Origin: Emergomyces orientalis
Taxonomy: Eukaryota; Ascomycota; Eurotiomycetes; Onygenales; Ajellomycetaceae
Length of the DNA: 64,000 nt
Reading direction: 5' to 3'
NCBI GenBank assembly: GCA_002110485.1
Contig: MOWL01000045.1
Coordinates: 992,001 to 1,056,000, forward strand
The notes below the pieces were generated by a model. It saw only the letters and a program-made list of their open reading frames with translations. It was not told where the DNA came from and did not search any database. Positions 11,901-23,973 of this stretch are shown here, in pieces; within the stretch, counting starts at the first letter, position 1; each line of letters begins with the position of its first letter. The position numbers and the translations under genes are program-made.

Positions 11901-13301
11901 CATCTCCTGGGACGAATCGCTATGGAAAAGTAATCATGGCAAGAGATTGGAATTGGAATTCGGGATTGAGATTGACCAAGAGAATATTTGATGAAACGTG
12001 CTGCTCTATCTATACCCTCTCTCTCTGTGTCGCAGTTTTTCATTCGAGCCCGGAAAAAAAAAATCCTTCTCAATCAACTATTTAGAACAGTTGTTTTTTT
12101 AAATTTTTTTTATGAGCGGCCCAATTTTACGCTGACTTTTATGCCCGGAAACATTGATCAACTCTTGATTGATTTCAAACTAGTCCGATGAAGACATCTA
12201 CCTGCTTATACCCATCCGCCAGGGAAAAAGCAAACCATTTTGAAGGGCTATTTCAGCAATGAACACATTTTCACGATTTGATACTTACAAATATCATATT
12301 TTATTTTGTTTTTCCTTTGCTGACTTACTAGGTGGACGGACTTGTGACCGAGATAGCTCCCGTTACCTTGCCCTGGAGAAGTAATTCAGTCGTGAATAAA
12401 AATCTCTGCGCTTCCGGTGCGGAATCAGGACATTGTGCTTTGGTCTAGTCCTAGCATGACGCGCAAAAGCCGCACGTTGAGGCTTGGCTAGTTATGCCGG
12501 TGGAGAATATGTTGGGTAATAATCCCTTCAAGCCAAACGAATATCTTCGTGGGCAATCCGGCAGGTTGATGTGTCCATTAATACGCCGGAGCTGATGGTG
12601 GGAGGGGTTGGGAAGAGTTGCTCTCAAGATGGAAGACCTGGGCCACGCAAAGATGTCCAGACGGATACATAAGTACATATGTAAATGGATATCTATGAAA
12701 CGGTTCGTTTTAGTTGACGAGGGAGAATTAAAGAATGACTTGAGAGATATGGGATGGTCCTGACTTAAGGTTTAATTATTTTATGCTACTTGATAAACAC
12801 GTAAATATGAGAGAGATTGGAATAACTATTAGTTAAAAATTGCGCTTCCTTCATAGTTTCACCATCGTCAGTGATCCCTTGCAATGAGAAAGGGGCAGCC
12901 TGGCGGTTGTGGTGATAGAAACCCAGACGGACCGCGGCAAGTTCCCGTTCTCTTCCTTTTTTATTCTTTGTCCCGCCAAGTCGCTGGCTTCGACCTAGAA
13001 AGGCCAGTGCGTTGCCGCCCGCATGTGTTTGCTCGGAAAAAACCCAAGCTCGCGCTCATTTGCCGAGATGATCAAACAGGAACCCGAATATCAAACAGCA
13101 ACACCTACTCCACCAACTACACCTTGCAATCATTTTTTATCTTGTCTCGAAGAAACACCGATAAACATAGAGCAATATTTCGCCACCTGCCGTTACCCTC
13201 GACATCTCTGGGTAGACCCTCAATCAAATTCTTCCGATCCTCTCAACTTACCCCGCCCCCGAAATTCTTCGGCAAGCATCAAACAGCAGAGAAACGGAGT
13301 G
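8981..13301. other. Long divergent intergenic region between the bZIP gene and PEX19
   Basis: About 4.3 kb without a supportable gene. Open frames are under 160 codons, lack recognisable domains and look like chance. A 12-13 nt G run lies near 9053-9065. The part next to the bZIP gene is G/C-rich and is probably a long 5' leader or promoter. The distance is typical of a regulated transcription-factor gene, which is inference only. Confidence 0.65.
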
Positions 13302-14870
13302 ATGGCCGACGAGGGGAAGAAGAAGGAGGAAAGTATAGCTGTTCCGGCGGAAACTAGTGCTTCTGTACCCGTCGTGGAAACGGAACAGAATGAGCAGAGT
13401 TCAACAACGACCCTGAAGAAGGATGAGGATAGCAATCCAGCTCCTCCACAGTCTTCCGCTGCTGCGCCTGCTGAGGCTGCTCCAGAGGAAGATGGGGAAT
13501 GGTCAGATTTTGAGGATCTAGATGGTAAGTTTGGATATATATATGTGTATATATCTTTCCCTTTTTTAATTTGAAGTTGTATTTATATATCTGGACGAGT
13601 TTGGAATTGTTCTGTACACACGTACGGACAACGAGCGTGGATGAAACGACAAAGAGAAGGAGATCTTTGATAAGACATATTACTATATTGATATTGTATA
13701 TAATATACAAAAGAACCAATGGTCTAACATATCGCACCACCTCACAGACGTCCTGGACGATTTCTCTGCCTCGAAAAGGCCTGCTGCTGCTACTGCCGCC
13801 GTACCCTCCTCCAATAAACCCACATCCGCCTCCACCACAGCACCCCAACTGCCATCATTCCTATCCGATCAAAACGCCACCAGAGCCCCCGAATCCGACC
13901 TCGATGAAAATGCATTCATCCAGCAGCTAGAACAGGGTATGGCGGAACTCATGGGCCCAGCAGCCGGCGGCGATGGCGACGGTGAACCAGACTGGGATGC
14001 CCTGGCTCAGAGAATGGCGCAAGGCGAGATGGACCCGGCAGCGATCATGAAGCTGCTTATGGGGGATGGAGGTCCTGGTGCTTTAGCTGGAGGTGTAGAG
14101 GCGGACCTGGGTGGCCTTGGTGGTGATAAGAAGGATGGAAAGGGGCAAGAGGATGCTAAGAAACCCGCTGCTACTGGTGCTGGCGCTGGTGCGAGTAAAG
14201 TGGAAGATGGGTTCCAAGATACAATCCGCAAGACAATGGAGCGTATGCAGGCTTCTGGAGAGAAAGCTACAGCTGCAGCGACGGAGGATGGAGGGGATGA
14301 TATGCTCATGCAGTTGCTGAAGGCGATGGAATCTGGCGCTGGCGCTGGTGGTAGCGGGGACGGAGCCGAGGATGGGAACCTCGATAAGATCTTCATGGGT
14401 ATTATGGAGCAATTGTCGAATAAGGAGATGCTCTATGAGCCTATGAAGGAACTGCATAATAAATTCGGTCCCTGGTTGGAGGAGAATCGAGACAAGGTCA
14501 CCAAAGAGGATCTGGAGAGGTATGAATTACAGTCGGTCATTGTCGCGGAAATTGTGGGCAAATTTGATGAGGAAGGGTATTCAGATGACAAGCCTGCAGA
14601 TAGGGCTTATATCTGGGAGAAGATGCAGAAGGTATGATGATTACACTTTTTTGTTCCCGTCTATTTCTTGGAAAAGGAAATAAAAAATCAAGAAAAAATT
14701 TCCCCATCAATGAGGATAGGTTATGCTAATGAGGTTGAAAACAGATGCAAGCTGCTGGTAGCCCGCCTGATGCCTTGGTGTCGAATCCGCTGGCGGATGA
14801 ACTTGGGCTTCCAGATGCTTTAGCTGGAGGGGGAGGGGATGGCGAGATGCCTCAATGTCCCCAGCAATAA
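13302..14870 (+). CDS. PEX19: Pex19 peroxisomal membrane-protein import receptor
   Basis: Three exons: 13302-13524, 13748-14631 and 14745-14870, for 410 residues starting MADEGKKKEE. Pex19 is a mostly cytosolic chaperone and receptor that binds newly made peroxisomal membrane proteins and docks on Pex3. Landmarks are the N-terminal acidic EWSDFEDLD followed by VLDDFSAS, the central Ala/Gly-rich region, and the helical domain running from LDKIFMGIMEQLSNKEMLYE through MKELHNKFGPWLEENRDKV, which holds the membrane-protein-signal binding core. The protein ends MPQCPQQ; CPQQ fits the CaaX farnesylation box found in most Pex19 proteins. The start was chosen because it is the first ATG giving the conserved N-terminus. 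Frame continues upstream to 13023 but with non-conserved sequence. The intron phases match on both sides. Confidence 0.95.
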
Positions 14871-15237
14871 TACTTTGATCGAAATGATTTTATGTTGAAT
14901 TCCTTTCTCTCACTCACTCTATATACATATTTTCTTTATCTATATCGACGCCTTGTCGTATCTCTCCACTAGGACCTTGTCATTGCGTTCAGTATCCTAC
15001 CCATTTATTCTCACACCATGTACTGTACATAAAATAAAAATCCGGATACCCTTTCAGTTCCCCTTAATCTGACATGGAAATTTCTCTAGTGAACGCAAGA
15101 TGTTGCTGCTTCCGAAACGCCGACAACAGATGCCTCAGGTAAATCAAAGAAAAATATGGGTTGGGACAAATGAACACAAAAAACGCCGTTTCATGCACCA
15201 TTCATATCTTAGACGAGATATATACCCAATAGCACGT
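14871..15237. other. Short convergent 3' region, no gene
   Basis: This lies between the PEX19 stop and the stop of the minus-strand gene. It is T-rich with no extended open frame. Presumably it carries both 3'-UTRs. Confidence 0.7.
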
Positions 15238-16221
15238 CTACCCGTATGATGTATCCATCCCGTCATTTATACTGTCATTTTGGCCTGACGATTTTGTATT
15301 ATACTGCTGCTGCTGCTGCTGCTGGAGAAGGTGGTGGTCATCATCAAGCAAATCAGCAAAAATATTCTCGTAGTCTTCCTCATCGTCGTACTGGGAGCTT
15401 GGCGGGCATTGTTCGGTTTCCCGGGGGTGCTCCAAATCCTCCAAGAAGGCCTGATATTCCTCCTCCTGCGAGATGAATTCTTCGAGGATGCGCTCGTCTG
15501 GTGAGTTTCATGTCAGCATGTCGTTCTTTCTTTCTTTCTTTCTTTCTTCAAAAAAATTCGGCTGGCAGGCCCCATCACCACATGCCGGGAAAGTAAAGAG
15601 AGGAAGATGTAAATAACCAAACGAGATCCAAATAAGCCAGGAGTGGGAAATTATAATACCTTCAACACCATCACCACGATCATTCTCTTCCTTCCACCTC
15701 GAACGCATCATCCCTTGCGCCCCGTCATCGAAAACCATCTCATCTTCCCCGCCTCCTTCCACCTCCTCCGTGATCGGCCCAAAATCCGGTGCAGACCTCG
15801 CAATCGCCTCTTGATACCTACGCTGTTGCGCCAGGTAATTAATCCGCTGTATCTGCTCGCCTCTAGCCTCGAATCTGCCTTCGTCGCGATCACGCTTCAC
15901 CTTATTCAGGAACATGTCGCGCCGTTTTTCGCGGGAACAATTCTGGCGCCCGATTTTGGCGGCGGGGTTGCGGATCTGCCTGGCGTAGCGATCGGCATAG
16001 AATTGTTTGGGGAGGGAAGGGGATGTTGTTGCTGTCTTCTCTTTCTTATCGGCATGTTCTATCGTCTGCTGCCATTGGGGTTTTGAGGAGGACATTGTGG
16101 TAGGGGCGCGGGATATGGCGAGGTTTGCATGGCGCGGGGCAAGTGGTGAGGGATGGCGTCGTTGTGGTGGGAAGGAGAAGAGGTTTGTGAAGGGTGCTGG
16201 TTGCGCAATGGTGGTGAACAT
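15238..16221 (-). CDS. Uncharacterised conserved-looking protein with basic N-half and acidic C-half
   Basis: Two exons on the minus strand: 15660-16221 and 15238-15497, for 273 residues from the first ATG, or 231 from an in-frame ATG at 16095 (MSSSKPQWQQ). I do not recognise the family. The middle is strongly charged and helical (REKRRDMFLNKVKRDRDEGR, then RINYLAQQRRYQEAIA). The second exon begins DERILEEFISQEEEYQAFLE, then runs into an Asp/Glu-rich stretch and a seven-Gln run encoded by CTG repeats. The 42-residue extension from the first ATG has Arg, Ser and Pro but no Asp or Glu, as in a mitochondrial presequence. The intron (15498-15659) is GT-AG and joins in phase. The clean splice and coding bias support a real gene; its function is unknown. 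Confidence 0.7.
15304..15324 (+). repeat. (CTG)7 triplet repeat coding for polyglutamine on the minus strand
   Basis: Seven CTG units read as CAG on the minus strand and encode the Q7 run in the uncharacterised protein. Confidence 0.95.
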
Positions 16222-18680
16222 TATTAATTATTGTGTAAGATATGTTGGGAAGCATCTGAGTGGCTCTGTAGATGATGTTTATTGTATCATTATTGTTGAC
16301 GGTTGGAAGTTTCTCAGGTTGAGAAAATGGGCTTCAGAGACGCGAAGGGTTGATTACATCACGCGTAGAAACACACTAGACTCTATTAGGCTTAATACTA
16401 GTTATGCCCAGGTCTACAACTATCAACGACTTCAACAGCAATGAAGGATTTGTTCCCCTCGACTTTGGACAACGCTTTCTTATTAAACGATTAATTTTAC
16501 TTGGCATAATACTAACTTCCCTCCCAATATATTGTTACGCAAAATATAAGAAAAAAATATGTGTGAAAAGCTCCTGAACGCATTACCGCTTCACGAACTC
16601 GCCATGCCCACCTTTTAAATTATATCGCAAAGCGAGTCGAACCCTATCACCACTTGATGCTGCGGTAACCCTGATGCAGGAGCTGGTGTGTGCTCCGGTA
16701 AGTATACAGGGTTTTGAATCCGCCGCATGCTAGACAATACGGTTTCGCGAAAAACTCACCAAAGTTTAGGAAAAAAAGGGGTGAGGAATGGATTGCTTGA
16801 TTTGGGATCCTGTCACCGTCGTTATATATTATTTTGTGACGGGTTAGATATATACGGAAAGCAGAGAACGGATAGTGGTGGTAGTTCATTATGTTGCAAC
16901 GTGGTGAGCTTCATGAATGGGTTTCTGCTAGACAAAAGATACGACCACATCTCGCTTTGGTCAAGCCTGGCTATAAAACCTCCCCTGCAGCACCGAGGTG
17001 CTTGGGTCGTTTTCCCCTATCTCAGCAAATGGCAACTCATCTCCCTTTTTCTTCCCCTTCACCTCTTCAAATTATGAACAGCAAGATCTATAACCCTTAA
17101 ACGATAGGTACCTTGCAAATAAAGGCACAGACACAAAATCCCAAAGCAAACGTATTTACAAGTTAGCAAATTGAGAGTGGCAGAAACCATACAAAGCCAG
17201 AACATACGAGAGAAGAAAAAAATCGGGGCGATTGAGGGCATTCTCATCCAGACTGATTGAATTCTGTTCCTGCATTAAGTCAACTACGTGGCAGGGCGTG
17301 CTGCTGAACTGGCTCTGGCAGCGCTGGAGCATAGCGACGTGTGCGGAGTACATACCCCTAGAATGAAGAGAAACATAACGAATTGCTTAGGGCAAGGTGG
17401 GTTTTGTCAGTAACTCTTTGGAATGGAGGTTTGTCTGTGTATATGGATACGTCCGCATACCAGGTAGACTCGGGGCCAGTAGTTAGTTGTATAAAATAGA
17501 ATATTTCTTCTATTTTCTGCTTTTTCTTAGTCTAAATTCGCCTCTTCTCTATTTCTAAACCCACCTGGAAAGCTCATCCCGCCCAGAGAGGTACAGCTTG
17601 TCATGATCACCCTTTTATATATATATATATATACATGTTATTCTTCCCCCATCAGCCCTAGGGAACCCCATAGCTGGGCTTACTGTAGTTTTGTAACTGG
17701 GACGTTGTATATTATACATAAGTTCTATCTTGCCTTACAAGGATGGCGGAACATTTCTCAATTCAATTATTTTCGATCTCATCGGTGACTTGAACTAAAT
17801 CGGTCTAAAATATTAATAGCTGCCTTTTCGATTTTCTCGGAGCTTCCAACTCCGCCGCCAACCCTGGCTCTCACTCTAAAAATAATACCTCCCTGCAAAA
17901 CCGGTCTACTCGAGGGCATTTTTCTTTTCTGGTACCTGGATGTGAAAATAGATAAAGAAAAGTCAAAGGAGTGAGATAGAAAAGAAAACCCCCCGAAAAT
18001 ATAAAAATGTTAACTGCACTGGTGTTGAAACTGTGAGGAATTTATAAATTATTAACTAATTGGTGTGATATATAGAAATATCTAAGTATCTTTGTAAGTT
18101 TACATTTTCAATGGCTGTCATATGAAAATAGAAGCAAACCACTAAAAGTGCAAGTTGCAACATAAAAGAGTTGCAAGTGAAAAGAGAAAAGAGAGAACAG
18201 GATTAGCAAAATTCGTAAAAAATTTGTATCAGAACATGAGAAGAGAGAGGACTTTCAAAGACGCAATGAAACGAGGATTTGTTCACCACACTGCCTCTCT
18301 CCTTCCCTCCTCTATATCCCTGGGTGCATACCACATTCACATTTCCTATCGCCAATGCTAGAAAGACTGGATATAAAAAATCTTGACTTGACAACTTTGA
18401 GAAGGGGGTCAGGGTCACCAGACAGAATATCGAGCCCCGCATGGCTGGTGTTTAAAATTTGCACATGTAGTTTAAGGCAAGAAAGAAGGAGAAGAAGAAG
18501 AATGGAAAGAGGAGTAATGAAAAACCTTCCAAAATATTGATGATTCAAACGAAAGGGGTATATCTGATCTGGCCTTATGAAGGGCTTCTGTTTGGTGTGG
18601 AATTTAGGGAGGGCGGATGGGGGGAGTCAGTCCAGCCATCATAACGCTTCTTTTTTTTATATCTTTTTTTAATATTTTTT

Positions 18681-18716
<36 letters not shown>

Positions 18717-19478
18717 GCGTATATGTGGTGGGTGGTGTATCAACGATGCTGATATCGATTGCTGGGTGGGTGCGTGAGCGGCTATTATAACACCCACCGC
18801 CTCTAATGAAAAGACAGAAAGAAAAGGAAACCAAGACATATATAAAAACAGAATTTCGGCTGAGTCTTGGGTAAGGAATGTGGGGAGTCAACGGGTGGAT
18901 GACATTATATGAAAACAGTAAGTAAATTTTCTCAATTAATAGAGTTAATTTCGCAGGCCGGAAGTTTTTTCTTTCTTTCGCGGCGTGCTTTCCTTTCCTT
19001 TCCTTTCCTCTCCTTTAATTTTTTTTGGTGTCACATATAAACAGAGCATGTAGACTAGGTGAGAAAACGCAATGAAAATGATACAAATCCAAAGATAAAC
19101 AAAAAAGACAAAGATAAACAGAGGGAATAAAACGCGAGAAAGAAAAAGAGTTAACTCCCACAGCCCATAAATCAAATATCATGCCAGATTGGGAAAGTGC
19201 GGATGATCAAAGGAGAGGGACAAACGCAGCCCCAACATAAATCAAAAAGAGAAAGCCAAATACAAACATAGAAAACAACGACAGGTATCTAAGCAATGAT
19301 TTTTTTTTCCCCCACGAACAATCATCGGACAAGATGTGGTGAGTGCGGAAAGGGACGGAAAAGGTTTGATGTCATAAATTTATTGGCGAAATGCGAAAGG
19401 AAAAAAATCGGCTATGCTAGGGTTTTTGATCAAAACAACCATGTAAAATCCAATACCGCGCTGTATTTATTTATTTGT
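16222..19478. other. Gene-poor intergenic region, about 3.3 kb
   Basis: No supportable gene. Open frames are below 120 codons and unrecognisable. There is a TA run near 17617-17633 and a GA microsatellite at 18683-18713. It contains the promoter side of the gene at 15238-16221 and the 3' flank of the surface-protein gene. Confidence 0.65.
18683..18713 (+). repeat. (GA)n microsatellite
   Basis: About fifteen uninterrupted GA units downstream of the surface-protein gene. Confidence 0.92.
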
Positions 19479-20228
19479 TCAGAAATTCGACGATGGATTT
19501 ACACCTCCCGGGTGATGATATTGGTCAAGAGTCGATTTGAACGGGCTGTGCGTGGTTCCCATGGTCGAAGTCTCGTGGCTGGATGAACCAACAGCTGTGC
19601 CAGCGTTCATCAGATCGTCATCGTCACCTAAGCCGCGAGCGTTCCGCTTGCGTCGCAATCTCCATGCCACGAAGGCCAGGCCGCCTAGGATGATAGCACC
19701 TCCAACACCGACAACAACACCGATGATGATCTTCTTTGAAGAGTCGCTGAGGCCGGAGGAGCCGCGGGATCCGCCATCCTCGTTACCCAAGCCGGGTGCT
19801 GGGGTTTGGCCGGGTGGGAGAGTCGATGTGGCGGTCTGTTCGATAGTGCTGCCGCTGATAGTTACGGTGTTGGTGACGATGACGACGGATGATTGGGTTT
19901 TTGAAGGGGGTGTTGTGTTTGTCGGCGAGGGAGTCTCGTCGTCTTCTGTTTTGGTAGGTTTGTTTGTTGGGGTGGTAGATGGAGGTTTATCGCTGGATTT
20001 GGTGGGCTCTTCAGTGGGAGTCTCCGTTTTCGTCGGCTCATCTGTTGTACGGGTGGTCGAAGGGGGAGTTGTTGGTTCTGTGGTTGGAGGTTCCGTCTCT
20101 GTTGGTGGTGGTGGGTCATCAATGCTAACTACCTGTCTTTTCCTGCCATTTTCCTCAGCGCCAGCAACCGCGATGGCTAGCAGCAGGATTGAGAGCAACA
20201 GGAGGGAAAAGGCGGGGGTCCACCGCAT
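19479..20228 (-). CDS. Thr/Pro-rich single-pass membrane protein (mucin- or wall-sensor-like)
   Basis: A single uninterrupted frame of 249 residues. An N-terminal signal peptide (about 1-24, hydrophobic LLLLSILLLAIAVAG) is followed by roughly 90 residues dominated by Thr, Pro, Ser and Glu/Lys, a typical O-mannosylated fungal surface stalk. A short VVIVTNTVTISG segment, common in fungal wall proteins, follows. One transmembrane helix (about residues 165-190, IIIGVVVGVGGAIILGGLAF) is capped by the stop-transfer RLRRKR. The C-terminal cytoplasmic tail of about 55 residues is Gly/Ser/His-rich. This is the layout of Mid2/Wsc-type wall stress sensors, but there is no WSC Cys domain, so a sensor role is only inference. 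The 263-codon antisense frame is a shadow. Confidence 0.85.
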   Translation of the reverse strand: MRWTPAFSLLLLSILLLAIAVAGAEENGRKRQVVSIDDPPPPTETEPPTTEPTTPPSTTRTTDEPTKTETPTEEPTKSSDKPPSTTPTNKPTKTEDDETPSPTNTTPPSKTQSSVVIVTNTVTISGSTIEQTATSTLPPGQTPAPGLGNEDGGSRGSSGLSDSSKKIIIGVVVGVGGAIILGGLAFVAWRLRRKRNARGLGDDDDLMNAGTAVGSSSHETSTMGTTHSPFKSTLDQYHHPGGVNPSSNF

Positions 20229-22443
20229 TATGACTGGCGACTGGCGGACGGGAGAATTCGAAGAGAGAGGGGAACGCGGCCTGAGTCAACCCAGCACCAC
20301 GGAAATGTTGGGAGTAAGGAATCAGTGATAATATGTTGCCGTCGTTGGTACAGCGATGGATATAGTATCGAATGAGCGGTGAAGTACGGGGTTGGAAAAG
20401 GGGGTTGAAAAGACAAGAGGAGAAGATAGGAAATAGAAGATTAGAAAGATGGGGAGAATGAGAAATTAACAGAAGGAGAGAATTTGATGATGGAATGTGA
20501 GAGAGAGAGCGGATGACGAACAGATAATTACTGATGGAAGAGGCAAAAAGGCGCGGAAAGAGATGGAAAACAGTTTTTGCGCAAGAAGCCAGCGAAAACA
20601 GTCCAAATACAGCACAAATACCACACTCGATGGTGGGGCGATGGAGTATTTTCGGGAGAATACGCGCCCAATACTATTAATACACCGCCGAGCGGTTCTG
20701 AGACACTTTGCGTGGAGCACACCCCCTTGTACTGTACATCGGTACGCCGCCATTGGGTGGTTTTGCTGGGTGTTTCCAAGTTCTCAGCTTCCGATACATA
20801 TTACCGTTTTGGCTCACCCACCCCTTGCCCTGTCCTATTGGCTGACAGCCATGCAGGTCCCTGTCAGATGGGTGCCGCTAAACTGTATCCGACCTAGCGT
20901 ACCAGTGGAACAAAGGGCTGTGCAAGTCAAAAATACAGGTACCAAAACATTAACAAATTATACTTGCAGTTTCCGCGTGCAAAAATACCGCCAAAGCCAC
21001 ACCCGATTTAGGCACGGAGGATTATCCACCTAAGCACAACTTTCTATATCAAGATTGGAATCGGTTCACCAGATGAGATCACTCCGCCAACAACGCTGAG
21101 TATAGAACTGATACTGCGAAATGGCAAGGGGGGGTGGGGGGGTAAAAGGTACAGGCTGCTCACTCTACTGCTATTCTATATAAAGCAAAATTTCAAAACA
21201 CTTCCTTCATTAGGATACTGGAGATTTGATTTTACGCATTTTCATACGGGTTGAGAGGTAGGCATCGAGAGAAACCGAGGCATGCTGCAGAAAATGGGGG
21301 AAATTTTTTTTTTTTCAGAAATAGAAAACTTGCTGAAGCCTTGATTAATAGCCAACTATCAATGAAGTATTCTAGATATTCAACCTCATTCTATACTAAT
21401 AATAATAAAAAAACGAGCGACATGTGTTTGATGTGGTTTTTGTTTCAAGAAGCAATCGTATGGATACATGAACAATATTTTCTGTCTTGAATGACAGGAA
21501 GGTATCAACCACCCAGAAGAATCATTGGAAGTCATCCACATCTTTCTCTGTTCAAATTTCACAATATGTTTGATGATGACTCTCTGGAAGACAATTACAT
21601 ATCCGAGGGTGGGTTGTACTTTTCTTTTCCTTCTTTTTTAAATAGATTTTTGCGCTGGTCTCAAAAATAAGGAAGCAAAACAGTGTGTGTGTGTTAAATG
21701 ATAACATTCCAGGCGCAGCTTGACAACTTTACTTGATTCTAACCCTCCCTACCAGTCATTCACCTTCACCTTCACCCTCTTTACTTTCTCCCTCTTAAGG
21801 TTCTTCTCTTCGTTTTCCTTTTCCACTTTTTTTTTTTTAACTTTTTTTTTACGACCTCGGGACTTCCACGCCTAAGATCTGCACTCTTGATAACATGGTT
21901 GTCGCCCAGGAACTCGTCCAACAAACCAACAGCAACCCATCGCCAACCATCACCAATTTAGAGGGATATATATTTTTTCAGCTGGCAATCGCGGGTCCTG
22001 ATGGTTTCTACTTGGGTAGAGGTTGGACCCAAGACTTGGATGAAAATAATATGGGTTATGTATGAGCGAGTCGTTGATGGGTGTGTCAGATGCTCTACTG
22101 CGTATGGCGAACCACCCACCATTCGCCCTTCCCCTCTGAGAAGCACATGCAGGTTGCTTGCTGTACGAAAAGCCGACTCGTCACTCGACCCACAAGAGGT
22201 GAAACCATTCAAGCCACATGCTCGTCAGGTCAAGCGACATTATTAAGTCTGACTAAATGGCATGGCGCCCAGATCGAGGTTCAACGGCTTCTTAATCCAG
22301 AATAATATTGCTCAGTTTTGTGCATGTGGTTGTTGATCATGGTCTTGGTGTTCGAAAACTTCCTTTTTGCGCTGGGAATAGGATGGGATGCGCGACTTAT
22401 GAGTACAATCCGGGGTTGGTGCTGCAGTGCGGCGTCTATTATA

Positions 22444-22453
22444 TACCTAGGTA
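22444..22453. repeat. TACCTAGGTA palindrome
   Basis: Perfect 10-bp palindrome, followed at once by a partial copy CCTAGGTA. It is one of five perfect copies in the window, all outside coding exons. Confidence 0.85.
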
Positions 22454-23581
22454 CCTCCCTAGGTATTTTCAGCAGTTGCAGAGTCGACTCTTGAAGAAGA
22501 TGAAGAAGCCAAGAAGGAGAAACGGTGTCTATTTTTCTGTTTTGTTTTGTTTTGTTCTCTTCTGGCTCATGAAAAGAAAGGGGTTTTTTCCATTTATTTT
22601 CTTTCGCTTTCTCTTTCTCTTTATCTTTTGCTCCCCTCCTTCTGCTCCGAAAGACTCAGAAGGAAATTTTTTTTGGCCACTGAAAGCCGCTATCTTGTAA
22701 GGATGTAGCGGTAGATCATTCAGCGCCACTTTGTCTTGAATGCCCCACCAACAGTAACGGACCATTTGGCCTGGCTAACCTCCCGCAAGTGGATGGGCTT
22801 GGCGTGACCCGAGCCCCAAATCTCTATATTCCAACCTCTTTAGCTATTCCTGTTGCTGTTGAAGAGTCATAGGGTTCTCGTTTCATACCACCTCCTGGAT
22901 TCTGATGAATGCACTCTTATTTTCTCCTCTTGCGTTCAATATCTGGCCATTATTGATCAACCTCTGTCGCTTTTGTGCTGTAGGGCTACACGGAACGACA
23001 GATTAGCCAAATATGGCCCCAACACCACCAATTATCCTCCCTAGAGGTACTGGAGGTAAAATGCTGATATTGCTTTAATCCACTGAAATTAGGAGTTATT
23101 GATGACGCTTTCCCTGAAGGGCCCCAGGGCCCCAAGGGTACATCGATGGAGGAATTAAAAAAATAATAATGCAACGAGGTATTAAACACCACTGCTTGCC
23201 GCCACGCATGATCCGTTCGTACCACCAATTGACGATGGATCAATGGGAATTCTTCATGAGACCTTGCTGTATTTGCTGTCAAAAGGACGTCTCAAATCTC
23301 AAATCTCGAATTAGCGCCAGTTGTTTGAATGGCTTAACCTGTCGCTATCTGACAAGAGTGGTTTCGAGTTTTCATCCGGTTATTCGTAGCTAATCGAAAC
23401 TCGTTCAAAAAATTGCAGCTTGGGAATTGATTATATCTTTGGCATAAAAAAGTATCCAGTCTACTTCACAGTGTCAGAATTAGAACTATCGGATTTGGGA
23501 ACCTCTCCTCCCTTTTAAAACACCTAAAGGCCACATGTATAATCACCAGTTGGTTTTCATGGGTGCTTGTGTCTTTGTGTC

Positions 23582-23584
<3 letters not shown>

Positions 23585-23615
<31 letters not shown>

Positions 23616-23636
23616 GGGGGTTGGGGGGGGGGGGGG
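23585..23636 (+). repeat. (GT)14 followed by poly(G) tract
   Basis: Fourteen GT units (23585-23612) run into TTTGGGGG, TT, then fourteen G (23623-23636). GT alternation can form Z-DNA, and the G runs can form a G-quadruplex. Confidence 0.9.
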
Positions 23637-23964
23637 CCGGGAAGCGGAAATATAGAGCCAGGACAATTGCTCGAGACACAGAAATGGATTCCGGACGGGC
23701 CGGACGACGAGCTTTTATTGATAGAATGAACCTGTTTTTCCGATGATTTCGCGCGCGAGCCTCTTCAACATCATCCCAATGACTGCAGTGTCATGTGCGG
23801 TGTTATGCGGAGGGTAAATCTCTGAAACCTCACATCATAGAGGTTGTGGCCTGCATTGTGGATGTGGATGTTGATCTACTTTTTGGAATCGACTTTGTGT
23901 ACGTCGGAGTCGGTGGGTGCAAAAGCCATACTCTTGGTTTCTCCGAGCCCTTTCCAGATCACAC

Positions 23965-23973
23965 TACGGAGTA
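23965..23973 (+). repeat. TACGGAGTA motif
   Basis: Copy of the 9-mer that forms the hairpin at 2914-2953. Confidence 0.8.

Noticed and set aside
16620..16720. Possible tRNA gene on the minus strand (GGTTCGACTC-like B box)
   Set aside because: The flanking bases do not form a T-arm stem, and no matching A box or acceptor stem is visible.
19537..20328. 263-codon frame antisense to the surface-protein gene
   Set aside because: Its Val/Gly/Ser-rich sequence is the mirror of Thr/Pro codons; the minus-strand frame has a clear signal peptide and transmembrane helix instead.
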